Positions 6,613-13,372 are shown, numbered from the stretch's first letter. The stretch is DNA of 49,860 nt from Fimenecus sp045613585 (GCA_045613585.1 JAZLBG010000048.1:1-49860), one strand, 5' to 3'. A program made the numbers and translations. Notes: a model not told the origin generated them from the sequence alone.

Positions 6613-6807
6613 ATGTGGTACTATGAAACAAACAGAAAGAAAGTTGAACGCTTACCAAAAGAAAGAATAATCGGGGAAGTGTTTTCCGAAACACTTTCGG
6701 GGACAGCTATTCAAAAATTGAGCTGGCAAAAGAGACGAAGTGAAAACACTTGGGACTTGGTTGGCTTGTGTGTTGGTAAAGCCCATTGGGTTGTTATTAA
6801 AGTTTAA
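6613..6807 (+). CDS. Hypothetical protein, 64 aa
   Basis: GAAAGGA ribosome binding site. Small basic protein with several Trp (WYYET, LSWQKRR, NTWDLVGL, AHWVVIKV). Predicted all-beta, possibly a small barrel. No family recognised. Confidence 0.65.
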   Translation: MWYYETNRKKVERLPKERIIGEVFSETLSGTAIQKLSWQKRRSENTWDLVGLCVGKAHWVVIKV

Positions 6808-6821
6808 AGAAAGGATTTACT

Positions 6822-7088
6822 ATGTATAGACCTGAAATAGAGGGGAAACGCATCAAAGATTATCACGACAGATTAAAAACAAAGGGGTTAAAGGACTGTC
6901 ATATTTGGCTAACACCGCAGCAATGGGAAGTGGTTAAAGCAATTGCACAGTGTATCAGAAAAATAAAAGATTTGGACGATATTGTTGGGTTGGATGTATC
7001 ACCGGACAACAAGGAGTTTAAAATCATAACTGATAAATCTGCTCGTAAAATGGTTCTAACAAACTATGACGATACAGATGACATTTAA
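6822..7088 (+). CDS. Hypothetical protein, 88 aa
   Basis: GAAAGGA ribosome binding site. Contains CHIWLTPQQWEVVKAIAQCI, a helix pair, then an acidic C-terminal tail ending NYDDTDDI. Such acidic tails can recruit partner proteins or mimic DNA. No family recognised. About 80 bp of AT-rich DNA without features separates it from the next gene. Confidence 0.65.
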   Translation: MYRPEIEGKRIKDYHDRLKTKGLKDCHIWLTPQQWEVVKAIAQCIRKIKDLDDIVGLDVSPDNKEFKIITDKSARKMVLTNYDDTDDI

Positions 7089-7169
7089 ACAAAAAACAAC
7101 GCTGTACGGTGCCTTAAAATCATTTTTAGGGCTATCCTATGTGAAAAAATAAATAGAGAGGTTTTCAAT

Positions 7170-7481
7170 ATGCCTTATAAATCTGAACAAATTAAAATTG
7201 CTGGCTCAAAATATGACAGAAGAGTAAAACTAACAGAGCAAGACAGGGAAGACATCAAAAATCTAACTGGTATGTCTATACGTGGCATTGCTCGTATGTA
7301 TGGTGTTGATAAACGCCTTATACAATTCATATTGTTTCCTGAACGACACAAAAAGAACTTGCTTGACCGGAAAAATCGGGGTGGCTCTATGCAGTACTAC
7401 GACAAAGAAAGGAACAAGAAAGCAATAAAGGAAACAAGGAACTATAAACAATCACTTTATGTTGATGGTAAAATAAAATAG
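7170..7481 (+). CDS. Helix-turn-helix DNA-binding protein, 103 aa
   Basis: Residues 18-52 form a clear recombinase/sigma-like HTH: RVKLTEQDREDIKNLTGMSI, then RGIARMYGVDKRLIQFIL. The C-terminal half is strongly basic (RKNRGGSMQYYDKERNKK) and probably contacts the DNA backbone. Phage proteins of this design are usually small transcription regulators. Its place at the end of the early operon fits a switch to later expression, but the target is unknown. Confidence 0.75.
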   Translation: MPYKSEQIKIAGSKYDRRVKLTEQDREDIKNLTGMSIRGIARMYGVDKRLIQFILFPERHKKNLLDRKNRGGSMQYYDKERNKKAIKETRNYKQSLYVDGKIK

Positions 7482-7504
7482 AGATATTTTGAAAGGAGAA
7501 AAAA

Positions 7505-7729
7505 ATGAAGAAAGTTTATGTTTTAATTGAGGAAGACCCTTGCTTTTGTGAGTCTTGTCCTGATGTTGTTGGTGCTTTTGCTTCAAAAAAGAAGTGTATC
7601 CAATTTGCGAAGAGCTTGCCGCACTCTTCTAACTGGTACACAGTTAAAGAATATGATGCATCAACTGGTAAATATCTAAAAGACTATAGACCATATGATG
7701 AGGGTCATATTGTTGGAAGTGTTTTATAA
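7505..7729 (+). CDS. Hypothetical protein, 74 aa
   Basis: GAAAGGAG ribosome binding site; last gene of the operon before the terminator at 7755. Begins KKVYVLIEEDPCFCESCPDV and continues AFASKKKCIQFAKSLP and WYTVKEYD, a pattern of strand-helix-strand with four Cys, like small phage proteins that fold as one beta-alpha-beta unit. Function unknown. Confidence 0.65.
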   Translation: MKKVYVLIEEDPCFCESCPDVVGAFASKKKCIQFAKSLPHSSNWYTVKEYDASTGKYLKDYRPYDEGHIVGSVL

Positions 7730-7754
7730 AATAAAGAGATTTTAGGTATAAAAC

Positions 7755-7779
7755 AGAGGGGTGTTTCCCCTCTTTTTTT
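7755..7779 (+). terminator. Rho-independent terminator of early operon
   Basis: AGAGGGG (7755-7761) pairs with CCCCTCT (7767-7773) around TGTTT, followed by T7. Confidence 0.85.
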
Positions 7780-8098
7780 GTTTTAACAAAACAAAACACA
7801 AAGTGTGGCTGGGGATTCGGATGTAGTCAAAAAAAGGAATATTTAATGGATATGCAATCTTCAGCAACGTGAAGCACTTGTTTGATAACCCCAAGCAACA
7901 AATAAATCATAACAGAAAATAAATACTTTGTCAAATGGGCAAAAAAATAGAGGGATTTTACTCCCTCTATCTTGTTGTTGCCTACTGAATTATGCCGTAA
8001 AACAAAAAAAATCTTATAGAAGTATTTTGTTAATTCCTGCTCGGCACAAGCATCCAATATTTAGACCCAACAACCAGCCTTCAAAGGATGCAGGAACT
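7780..8098. other. Intergenic region between convergent operons
   Basis: No gene is supported here. It holds the leftward terminator (7941-7969) and a paired element in which TTCCT and GCATCC (8034-8056) match GGATGCAGGAA (8086-8096) with a bulge. Otherwise AT-rich and featureless. Confidence 0.5.
7941..7969 (-). terminator. Rho-independent terminator of leftward replication operon
   Basis: TAGAGGGA (7948-7955) pairs with TCCCTCTA (7962-7969), flanked by A7 (7941-7947), which reads as T7 on the minus strand. It ends the operon running 10834 to 8099. Confidence 0.8.
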
Positions 8099-8419
8099 CT
8101 AATAACTTATTGGTCTATCCCAAACCACCTTATTGATTAGGTCTTGAATTGTTTCTCTGAAATACTTATCCTTTTTCAACATATCAATAACCGTATCAAC
8201 ATCTAATTGACTTTCAATATCTTCACGCACCTCAATTTCTTCATCATCACCAATATATTGAGCAACCTCAATGGAAGTGTCCCCATAATCTTCGTATTGA
8301 TGTATTGTTTTAAATGTGTGGTCTCCACACTTTTCGTCAAACTCATGTGCAATTAAATCGTGAGCAGCATCACCCACAAAACTTTCCAATTCATTTAATG
8401 TAAATTCTTTTTCTGTCAT
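8099..8419 (-). CDS. Hypothetical acidic protein, 106 aa
   Basis: Preceded by AAAGGA and by its own strong promoter (8474-8502). Very acidic (DDEEIEVREDIESQLDVDTV) and helical, ending KVVWDRPISY. Overall charge resembles DNA-mimic or anti-defence proteins, but the sequence is not recognised and the resemblance is compositional only. Confidence 0.7.
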   Translation of the reverse strand: MTEKEFTLNELESFVGDAAHDLIAHEFDEKCGDHTFKTIHQYEDYGDTSIEVAQYIGDDEEIEVREDIESQLDVDTVIDMLKKDKYFRETIQDLINKVVWDRPISY

Positions 8420-8473
8420 TGTTTTATCCTTTGTTTTATGTTATGTCTCGGCTTCTTGCCTTAACTTGAACAC

Positions 8474-8502
8474 ATTATATCATACTTTGACACAAATGTC
8501 AA
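8474..8502 (-). promoter_or_regulatory. Leftward promoter with palindromic operator
   Basis: Read leftward: -35 TTGACA (8502-8497), 17-bp spacer, -10 TATAAT (8479-8474). The -35 and spacer form an inverted repeat, TTGACA-TTTG-TGTCAA, a probable repressor site and the clearest copy of the motif shared with other promoters here. Confidence 0.8.
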
Positions 8503-8547
8503 GAACTTTTTTTAAAAAAAATTAAATGGGGTAATATAATACCCCAC

Positions 8548-8802
8548 CTATATAAATGTTGGCTGTTTATCCCACCAGTTTTGTTCTTCACCAAGATAGA
8601 CATAGCGACCGTGGTATCCATCAGACATTTTGTTTGGTTCTTTAATTGTGCAGATATTATATCCTTTCTTACGCAACTCAAAGATACGGGCAGACAATCT
8701 TGTTATCATGCCAAGTCTCCAAAACGCTGTTGCACTTGTCAGACCATTTTTGTGTGTTTTTAAGTACTTTAGTACTCTTTGTTGTTGACTTTCTTTAGCC
8801 AT
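8548..8802 (-). CDS. Winged-helix DNA-binding protein, 84 aa
   Basis: Residues 1-60 form a small winged helix: QQQRVLKYLKTHKNGLTSAT is followed by a recognition helix near LGMITRLSARIFELRKKGYN and a wing. This architecture is common in phage regulators next to recombination genes. AGGGAGG precedes the start. Upstream lies a long hairpin leader (8821-8867). It probably controls one of the neighbouring promoters; the target is unknown. Confidence 0.75.
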   Translation of the reverse strand: MAKESQQQRVLKYLKTHKNGLTSATAFWRLGMITRLSARIFELRKKGYNICTIKEPNKMSDGYHGRYVYLGEEQNWWDKQPTFI

Positions 8803-8820
8803 TTTTTCCTCCCTTTCTTT

Positions 8821-8904
8821 TCCCTATGCTTAAGTAAAAGGGGGCAGGTCGTTCTTAAACATAGGGAGACTATAATTTGTGCCCGTGCCCCCCGCAGGCA
8901 CAAA
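8821..8904 (-). promoter_or_regulatory. Two hairpins in the leader of the winged-helix gene
   Basis: TCCCTATG and TTAAG (8821-8834) pair with CTTAA and CATAGGGA (8854-8867) with one mismatch. A second stem TTTGTGCC/GGCACAAA (8876-8904) lies directly after the ERF stop codon. They could stabilise or attenuate the polycistronic message; no T run follows. Confidence 0.5.
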
Positions 8905-8906
8905 AC

Positions 8907-9560
8907 TTATTTAAATGGAATTTCATCCTTGTTAAACTTACAAAGCTCAATGGTTTCCATCAGCTTGTTAGCATCTTCAGTGTATCCCATTTCATTTATC
9001 TTTTGTGCAAAAGAAGTGGCTTTCTTATATTCTTCTCCACCCTCTTCAAAAGTACCAAGACCTTTGATATAAACTATCATTGTCTGTACTTTCTCTTTAA
9101 TCTGTTGAGCCTTTTCTTCTGCTGTCAACTCTTTCTTTACAACCTTAGGTTGTACTGGTTCTGTTTTACCGTGCGTATTAGTTGCATCTGCGTCCTTTGT
9201 ATCATCAATACACAACAGACCATTTAATGCATACTTACGGGCGTAAGATGATGTTGCACCAGTAATCTGGCTATCGTCTTGACCCTTCTTTTCTCCTGCC
9301 TCTCTTGCAAATGCACTGTTGGACAAACTATTTACACCATCTGTAATAGTTGCTGTTGCCTTTACATAATAACGCTCACCAACCAAAACAATGTCATCAC
9401 AAACAGTAAGTATTAACCCCTCACGAGCTAACAGAGGTTTTACAGCCTCCATAATACCTTCTGCACTTCTATATGAATAACCACCAAATTTATTGAACAA
9501 ATCTTTTGGTGCTTTCAGTTCACTTTGAACCTTGGATAATTTCTTAATAAATTCTTGCAT
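8907..9560 (-). CDS. erf: ERF-family single-strand annealing protein
   Basis: 217 residues, normal for ERF recombinases, which anneal complementary single strands in phage recombination and genome circularisation. Family features: LKAPKDLFNKFGGYSYRSAE near the N-terminus, the central block SQITGATSSYARKYALNGLL and LLCIDDTKDADA. The C-terminal third is a Lys/Glu-rich extension. AAGGAGA precedes the ATG and a promoter lies at 9612. The SSB gene in the same leftward group is its expected partner. Confidence 0.9.
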   Translation of the reverse strand: MQEFIKKLSKVQSELKAPKDLFNKFGGYSYRSAEGIMEAVKPLLAREGLILTVCDDIVLVGERYYVKATATITDGVNSLSNSAFAREAGEKKGQDDSQITGATSSYARKYALNGLLCIDDTKDADATNTHGKTEPVQPKVVKKELTAEEKAQQIKEKVQTMIVYIKGLGTFEEGGEEYKKATSFAQKINEMGYTEDANKLMETIELCKFNKDEIPFK

Positions 9561-9611
9561 AACTTTCTCCTTTTCTATGTTATAAGGGACTATTCCCTCA
9601 AGAACAATCCC

Positions 9612-9640
9612 TTTATACCATATTCTAAAACAAATGTCAA
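9612..9640 (-). promoter_or_regulatory. Leftward promoter for erf
   Basis: -35 TTGACA (9640-9635), 17-bp spacer, -10 TATAAA (9617-9612). The spacer starts TTTGTTTTAGAA and ends TATGG, matching the shared promoter motif with an extended -10. Confidence 0.8.
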
Positions 9641-9652
9641 GAACTTTTTTTA

Positions 9653-9883
9653 TTATTTTTTAATTTTTAATGAATCAACCATATCTATAACCAAGTTAAA
9701 GCCCTCTCTTACCTTTACGGTAATAGGGTCAAACCCAGCCATAATTGCGTTGATGTATGACATTCTGTATCCCAACATATAAGCCAAGAGTTTATTGGAT
9801 ATACCTCTGGCACGCAGGGCTTCCCTGTACTTCAGCATATCATCAAGCTGTTCCTGACTTGGATACCTTCTTACCTTAACCAT
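9653..9883 (-). CDS. Small HTH-like protein, 76 aa
   Basis: The centre (ARGISNKLLAYMLGYRMSYI) has the helix-turn-helix spacing of Cro/C1-type proteins, followed by NAIMAGFDPI and a C-terminal helix. It overlaps the Fe-S protein gene by 8 bp. It is a candidate repressor for the operator-bearing promoters nearby, but the HTH is weak. Confidence 0.6.
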   Translation of the reverse strand: MVKVRRYPSQEQLDDMLKYREALRARGISNKLLAYMLGYRMSYINAIMAGFDPITVKVREGFNLVIDMVDSLKIKK

Positions 9884-10118
9884 CTTTCTTCTCTTTCCAA
9901 AAACAATTACAATGACAGCGACCGTGTGCTTCTATATCTTGCTTACAAGTTTCACTTATACAATAACGCTTAGGATTATTTTGTTCACAAACACACTTAG
10001 TTAAAGGAATGTCTGCTCTTGCTCTAAATGCACAAATCTTTATTGCGTTTTCTGTTAACTGATAGCCATTAGCTTGTGCTAACTTCTTCAGCTCAATATA
10101 AATATCGTCTTCGTTCAT
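9876..10118 (-). CDS. Ferredoxin-thioredoxin-reductase-like Fe-S protein, 80 aa
   Basis: The C-terminal half carries a Cys pattern like the catalytic chain of ferredoxin:thioredoxin reductase: CxC (C42, C44), C53, C58, then CHC (C68, C70) and C72; the segment reads RYCISETCKQDIEAHGRCHC. In that family such Cys bind a 4Fe-4S cluster next to a redox disulfide. Spacing differs from the textbook CPC-x16-CPC-x8-CHC, so cluster and activity are inferred. Translation is coupled to ssb. Confidence 0.6.
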   Translation of the reverse strand: MNEDDIYIELKKLAQANGYQLTENAIKICAFRARADIPLTKCVCEQNNPKRYCISETCKQDIEAHGRCHCNCFWKEKKDG

Positions 10119-10471
10119 TAGTTAAAATCCGGTATTGGGTCATTAAATGGGTTGTCGTCTTGTTTTGGCTTTGCTGGTTCATTGAAAGCCTTTGGAGTTA
10201 AGTCTCCAATTAAAACAACGTTCTTGTGCTTTACTCCGTCCTTTTCCCAGCTTTCCACAGTAATACGACCAGTAAAATCAAACTCACCAGTAGTATTAAG
10301 AATGTGCTCAAAACATTTGCAATTAACAAAATCATAAACGTTTTTACCATCTTTATCTTTCCCACACCATACCTTCATACCAAAACGTGTAATCGTTTTA
10401 CCTGACGCAGTATGGCTTTCTTGTGGTTTATAAATATACCCACTCAGCTTAACTTCATTTACGCTTGGCAT
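10118..10471 (-). CDS. ssb: Single-stranded DNA-binding protein
   Basis: 117 residues. The OB-fold is seen as MPSVNEVKLSGYIYKP, then TRFGMKVWCGKDKDG and DFVNCKCFEHIL, and ends with an acidic tail (DDNPFNDPIPDFN) like the partner-binding tip of bacterial SSB. The start at MPSVNEV is preferred over a longer in-frame start because SSB proteins begin at this point. It overlaps the upstream 49-aa gene by 17 bp. It protects single-stranded DNA during replication and ERF annealing. Confidence 0.8.
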   Translation of the reverse strand: MPSVNEVKLSGYIYKPQESHTASGKTITRFGMKVWCGKDKDGKNVYDFVNCKCFEHILNTTGEFDFTGRITVESWEKDGVKHKNVVLIGDLTPKAFNEPAKPKQDDNPFNDPIPDFN

Positions 10472-10604
10472 TTTTCTTCGCTTTCTTTTTTTTGACTGGA
10501 CAAACGTGTCGTTCAATATAAACCACAGTTGCAGTTGTTTGAATTTTATCCAACTCACGCTTGAACTTCCAAGCCTTATACCAATCTTTAATTTTCTTAA
10601 ACAT
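10455..10604 (-). CDS. Small basic hypothetical protein, 49 aa
   Basis: ATG at 10604 is preceded by AAAGGAG and a promoter (10634-10662). It starts MFKKIKDWYKAWKFKRELDK and ends in a Lys-rich tail (KKKKAKKNAKRK), so it probably binds nucleic acid. Its 3' end overlaps ssb. Confidence 0.6.
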   Translation of the reverse strand: MFKKIKDWYKAWKFKRELDKIQTTATVVYIERHVCPVKKKKAKKNAKRK

Positions 10605-10633
10605 AATTGCTCCTTTCATTTTAAGCGGGCAGT

Positions 10634-10662
10634 ATTATATCATATTTTTTTAGATATGTCAA
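10634..10662 (-). promoter_or_regulatory. Leftward promoter for ssb group
   Basis: -35 TTGACA (10662-10657), 17-bp spacer, -10 TATAAT (10639-10634), with TATGA just before the -10. It overlaps the last codons of the upstream gene. Confidence 0.8.
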
Positions 10663-10834
10663 GGTATTTTTTTATATCTTTTATCGGAGTTAAATAATTT
10701 TCGTGTCTTTTTACAAACTGTTGACTAGAAGAAAGCGGTCTAATTATCCATCTTTCATCTGACCATTTATTGCATATAATTCCAACATAAACCTTTTTTC
10801 TTTTTTCATATAAAACAATGTCTCCTGTTTTCAT
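10640..10834 (-). CDS. Hypothetical protein, 64 aa
   Basis: Start at MKTGDIVLYEKRKK, preceded by a perfect AAGGAGGT; longer in-frame starts lack such a site. The sequence (GDIVLYEKRKKVYVGIICNK) reads as a small SH3-like beta barrel, as in KOW or MazF-like folds, then a basic helix. It is the first gene of the leftward operon beside the DnaA boxes. Function unknown. Confidence 0.7.
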   Translation of the reverse strand: MKTGDIVLYEKRKKVYVGIICNKWSDERWIIRPLSSSQQFVKRHENYLTPIKDIKKYLDISKKI

Positions 10835-10856
10835 AAACACCTCCTTAACAAATAAC

Positions 10857-10885
10857 CATATAACACATTTTAAATATAATGTCAA
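10857..10885 (-). promoter_or_regulatory. Leftward promoter adjacent to DnaA boxes
   Basis: -35 TTGACA (10885-10880), 17-bp spacer, -10 TATATG (10862-10857). The first DnaA box begins 8 bp upstream of the -35, so DnaA binding could activate or repress this promoter. Confidence 0.65.
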
Positions 10886-10892
10886 GAAAAAG

Positions 10893-11000
10893 TTATCCAC
10901 AAGTTATCCACAAGTTATCCACATTATTAACCATTTGTTAACTTTTTGTTTGGGGGAATAATATATAATAATTTATTTATTATATATAAAGGGGGTAAAA
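10893..11000. other. Putative replication origin: three DnaA boxes plus AT-rich tract
   Basis: Three perfect DnaA boxes TTATCCACA lie at 10893-10901, 10904-10912 and 10915-10923, repeating every 11 bp, one helical turn. Next come a TTAAC/GTTAA inverted repeat (10927-10941) and a nearly pure AT tract (about 10958-10990), as expected for a DNA unwinding element. It lies in an intergenic switch region beside the ssb and erf operon. Host DnaA would bind here. Confidence 0.7.
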
Positions 11001-11060
11001 GATATGAGAGTAATATAATTTTCTTTTGCATACTTTTCTTTTATTCAAGAGAGAGAAAAG

Positions 11061-11087
11061 AAAACGCCCCAAATGGGGGATGGGGCG
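11061..11087 (-). terminator. Leftward Rho-independent terminator
   Basis: CGCCCC (11065-11070) pairs with GGGGCG (11082-11087). On the minus strand it is followed by TTTTCTTTTC. It ends the gene at 11192 before the origin. Further stems such as TACTCTG/CAGAGTA (11127-11155) lie between. Confidence 0.65.
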
Positions 11088-11191
11088 ATAAAAGGGACAG
11101 AAAGTTTGCGAAAGGGACCCTTTTTATACTCTGGGGGTATGCGCAATTCAGAGTACACCTACATTATATTTATTTTTAAAAGAAAATCAAA

Positions 11192-11371
11192 TCAGTCGTA
11201 GTGAACAGATGACCATATTAAATCTTGCTTGCGTATTTCTTCTAATCTTAAATTGATTTCGGTTTGGATAAACTCACACCATTCTTCATAATCCTCTCCC
11301 TCAATTCTTTGATACTCAGACAAGACCTGTTGGCGAACCATTTCTACAATGTTTCTTGGTTTTCTCTTCAT
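11192..11371 (-). CDS. Hypothetical protein, 59 aa
   Basis: Start at MKRKPRN chosen because GAGGAGGG lies directly upstream. Acidic and helical after a basic start (MVRQQVLSEYQRIEGEDYEE). A single-gene leftward unit between two promoters and the origin. Function not recognised; a regulator of replication is conceivable from position only. Confidence 0.65.
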   Translation of the reverse strand: MKRKPRNIVEMVRQQVLSEYQRIEGEDYEEWCEFIQTEINLRLEEIRKQDLIWSSVHYD

Positions 11372-11393
11372 ATTCCCTCCTCTCCATACATAC

Positions 11394-11421
11394 ATTATAA
11401 TGTTTTAATTTGACTTGTCAA
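11394..11421 (-). promoter_or_regulatory. Leftward half of a divergent promoter pair
   Basis: -35 TTGACA (11421-11416), 16-bp spacer, -10 TATAAT (11399-11394). Its -35 abuts that of the rightward rusA promoter. Confidence 0.7.
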
Positions 11422-11438
11422 GAAAAAAATTATATTAT
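11410..11438 (+). promoter_or_regulatory. Rightward half of a divergent promoter pair
   Basis: -35 TTGACT (11410-11415), 17-bp spacer, -10 TATTAT (11433-11438). TTGACTTGTCAA joins the two -35 boxes back to back, so RNA polymerase can hardly occupy both at once. Confidence 0.7.
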
Positions 11439-11455
11439 GTATATGGAGGTGTGCT

Positions 11456-11827
11456 ATGATTACAATTTATGGTGAATTATATAGTTCCAAGAACTCAAAA
11501 CGAATCGTAAAGTTTGGAAACAAAATGGCTCTTATTGCCAGCAAACAATATATGGCATCTGTAAAGCCCATAGAGCAACAACTGGTGTTGAATAGGGGTA
11601 AGTGGCTAAGAATGGCAGAAGGCTATGAGAAGCCACTTAAAGTCGTTTTTAAGATATATCGAAAAACACACAGGAAGTTTGACTATGTAAATATCATACA
11701 GGGTCTTCAAGACTTAATGGTTAAATGTGGTTGGCTACCAGACGACAATGCAGACGAAATTATACCAGTGTTCCAACCCTATGATGTGGATAAGAACGAC
11801 CCACGTGTTGAAATTTTTATAAAATAG
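11456..11827 (+). CDS. rusA: RusA-family Holliday junction resolvase
   Basis: 123 residues, typical of RusA. The metal-binding acidic pattern is present: D76-x2-N79 in RKFDYVNIIQ, D86 in GLQDLM and D96-D97 in GWLPDDNAD. The family resolves four-way junctions from recombination or replication and clears branched DNA before packaging. GGAGG precedes the ATG. The next promoter begins 3 bp after the stop. Confidence 0.85.
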   Translation: MITIYGELYSSKNSKRIVKFGNKMALIASKQYMASVKPIEQQLVLNRGKWLRMAEGYEKPLKVVFKIYRKTHRKFDYVNIIQGLQDLMVKCGWLPDDNADEIIPVFQPYDVDKNDPRVEIFIK

Positions 11828-11830
11828 TTC

Positions 11831-11859
11831 TTGACATTTGTTTCAAAGTATGGTATAAA
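11831..11859 (+). promoter_or_regulatory. Promoter for the 11891 regulator and following operon
   Basis: -35 TTGACA (11831-11836), 17-bp spacer beginning TTTGTTTCAAA and ending TATGG, -10 TATAAA (11854-11859). A clear copy of the shared motif with extended -10. Confidence 0.85.
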
Positions 11860-11890
11860 GGGATTGTTCTAAAAGCGAAAGGAGAACAAA

Positions 11891-12514
11891 ATGAACTTAT
11901 TACAAACAAAACAAAAGATGTTTGAAAAAAGCATCAGCGAATCATACCTTGCAGATTGTTGTGGGGTTAGCAAACTATATTTACACAATGCACTTAGGGG
12001 TACAATTCCTATGAACCCAACACTTGAAAAGAAAATAGAAGCAGTAATTGGAGTTATTGATTTAAGTAAAAACATCCAAGAAAAAAAGATTGAAAACAAA
12101 AGAGCAAAGGAACTTAAAGAACTTAGAGATAAGAAAAAAGAATTGGGTTGTTCTTTTTATGAAATTTCAAACTATTCTGTAAAAAAATATCAACCAACTT
12201 TTTTAAGTGAGGCTTTTAACGGTAAAAAGGGTTGTTCAAATGAGTTTATTGAAAATGTAAAACTTGCTTTAAATAAAATTGAAAAAGCCAGAAAAGAAAC
12301 AACAATTAAAATAAATGAAATAAAATTTGAGGAACCACCAAAAGAAATATTCTCAACTGTTAAGATATTAAAACCAGAGGAAGATAAAAATATGCTGAAG
12401 GAAGTTCTGAATTGTTTAAGTTCTGAATATGGAGAATCTAAGCACAGTTTGGAATTTAGTAACAACAAATTTCATTATATTGTTGAGATTGATATTTCTA
12501 AAATTGATGAATAA
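11891..12514 (+). CDS. Putative transcription regulator with two HTH-like segments, 207 aa
   Basis: Residues 12-55 resemble a lambda-repressor-type HTH (SESYLADCCGVSKLYLHNAL). After a charged helix, residues 80-115 contain a second HTH-like segment (ELGCSFYEISNYSVKKYQPT). The C-terminal 60 residues form an alpha/beta domain (HSLEFSNNKFHYIVEIDISK) that may dimerise. It is the best candidate for a master regulator, and its own promoter carries the shared operator motif, so autoregulation is plausible. No protease or integrase signature suggests lysogeny. Confidence 0.65.
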   Translation: MNLLQTKQKMFEKSISESYLADCCGVSKLYLHNALRGTIPMNPTLEKKIEAVIGVIDLSKNIQEKKIENKRAKELKELRDKKKELGCSFYEISNYSVKKYQPTFLSEAFNGKKGCSNEFIENVKLALNKIEKARKETTIKINEIKFEEPPKEIFSTVKILKPEEDKNMLKEVLNCLSSEYGESKHSLEFSNNKFHYIVEIDISKIDE

Positions 12515-12660
12515 ATAGAGAGTGGTGCGGAAATGGTCAGGGGGAATGAGTCGGACGAACATTCTGCTGTTGGGCTTATAGACGTATAAGTTCTCTCCGT
12601 TAAATGACACAGGAAAACCACGTTAGGTGTCAGCCACAATTTCAAAGGAGGTAAAAACAA
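12515..12660 (+). promoter_or_regulatory. Structured leader before the 12661 operon
   Basis: Two clean hairpins: CTTATA/TATAAG around GACG (12575-12590), and TGACAC/GTGTCA (12605-12632). It then gives AAAGGAGG before the ATG at 12661. No open frame is supported. Confidence 0.5.
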
Positions 12661-12843
12661 ATGACAGAATCTTGTAGATTAGTAACAACAGAACAGTATA
12701 AAGAGTATCAGACGTTAAAAAAGAAACTGGATATTGCTGTAAAGACATTGGAATACTATGCAGATATAGATATGTATCGTTATTGTTATGTGGATGAAAC
12801 GCCAGCAGCAGTAGCACTAAAAGAAATTGAGGAGGTCAAATGA
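12661..12843 (+). CDS. Hypothetical coiled-coil protein, 60 aa
   Basis: Strong AAAGGAGG ribosome binding site. Helical: TTEQYKEYQTLKKKLDIAVK then TLEYYADIDMYRYC. The pattern (helix, then an aromatic YYAD segment) resembles the ends of the genes at 13604 and 47964. Stop overlaps the next ATG by 4 bp. Confidence 0.65.
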   Translation: MTESCRLVTTEQYKEYQTLKKKLDIAVKTLEYYADIDMYRYCYVDETPAAVALKEIEEVK

Positions 12844-13061
12844 CTTGGGATGAATTAAAAGAGAAAGCAAAAGAGATGGGGTGTGAAATAAAATATGAAG
12901 GGCAAAACTCCGAACTAATTATTGTTCCCACAAACGATACAGGAGAACTTTGTTTTTATAAGAACGGAGATATAAAGGCTTTTGAGTATCCCGACAAAGT
13001 TGATTTATGTCGTAAAATGACACCAGATCAAATGCTTATGATTATGAGGGGGTTAGAATGA
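12840..13061 (+). CDS. Hypothetical protein, 73 aa
   Basis: Overlaps both neighbours by 4 bp (ATGA), with GGAGG inside the upstream gene. Starts MTWDELKEKAKEMGCEIKYE and contains short beta strands (ELIIVPTNDTGELCFYKNGD). No family recognised. Confidence 0.65.
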   Translation: MTWDELKEKAKEMGCEIKYEGQNSELIIVPTNDTGELCFYKNGDIKAFEYPDKVDLCRKMTPDQMLMIMRGLE

Positions 13062-13372
13062 AACAGATAACGATTTATGATAAAGAGGTAAAGGATTTTG
13101 CAAACGCTTGCAAATACACAAAAGCCACAATGGATGGGGTTTATAAAGATTTAGAAAAGTTAAGAGAGGATTTGGTAGAACTTTACTATAAGAGCCTTTT
13201 CTGGTTGGACTATTTTAAAGCAGATGCACCTTATATGGGTTGGGACCAAAACTCCGAAGAATACAAGAATATGGTTAATTTAACAAAGGATATAAAGACT
13301 ATGTTCTTAAAAGCGTATGTGTTAACCGAAAAGGGTTTAGGAAATGATATTTTATTTAAGGAGGAACAATGA
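13058..13372 (+). CDS. Hypothetical protein, 104 aa
   Basis: Translationally coupled on both sides by 4-bp overlaps. Mostly helical and aromatic-rich (ELYYKSLFWLDYFKADAPYM). No membrane segment or catalytic motif. Function unknown. Confidence 0.65.
   Translation: MKQITIYDKEVKDFANACKYTKATMDGVYKDLEKLREDLVELYYKSLFWLDYFKADAPYMGWDQNSEEYKNMVNLTKDIKTMFLKAYVLTEKGLGNDILFKEEQ

Noticed and set aside
10946..11179. 77-codon + strand frame next to the origin
   Set aside because: No ribosome binding site, runs through AT-rich DNA and terminator stems; product not protein-like.
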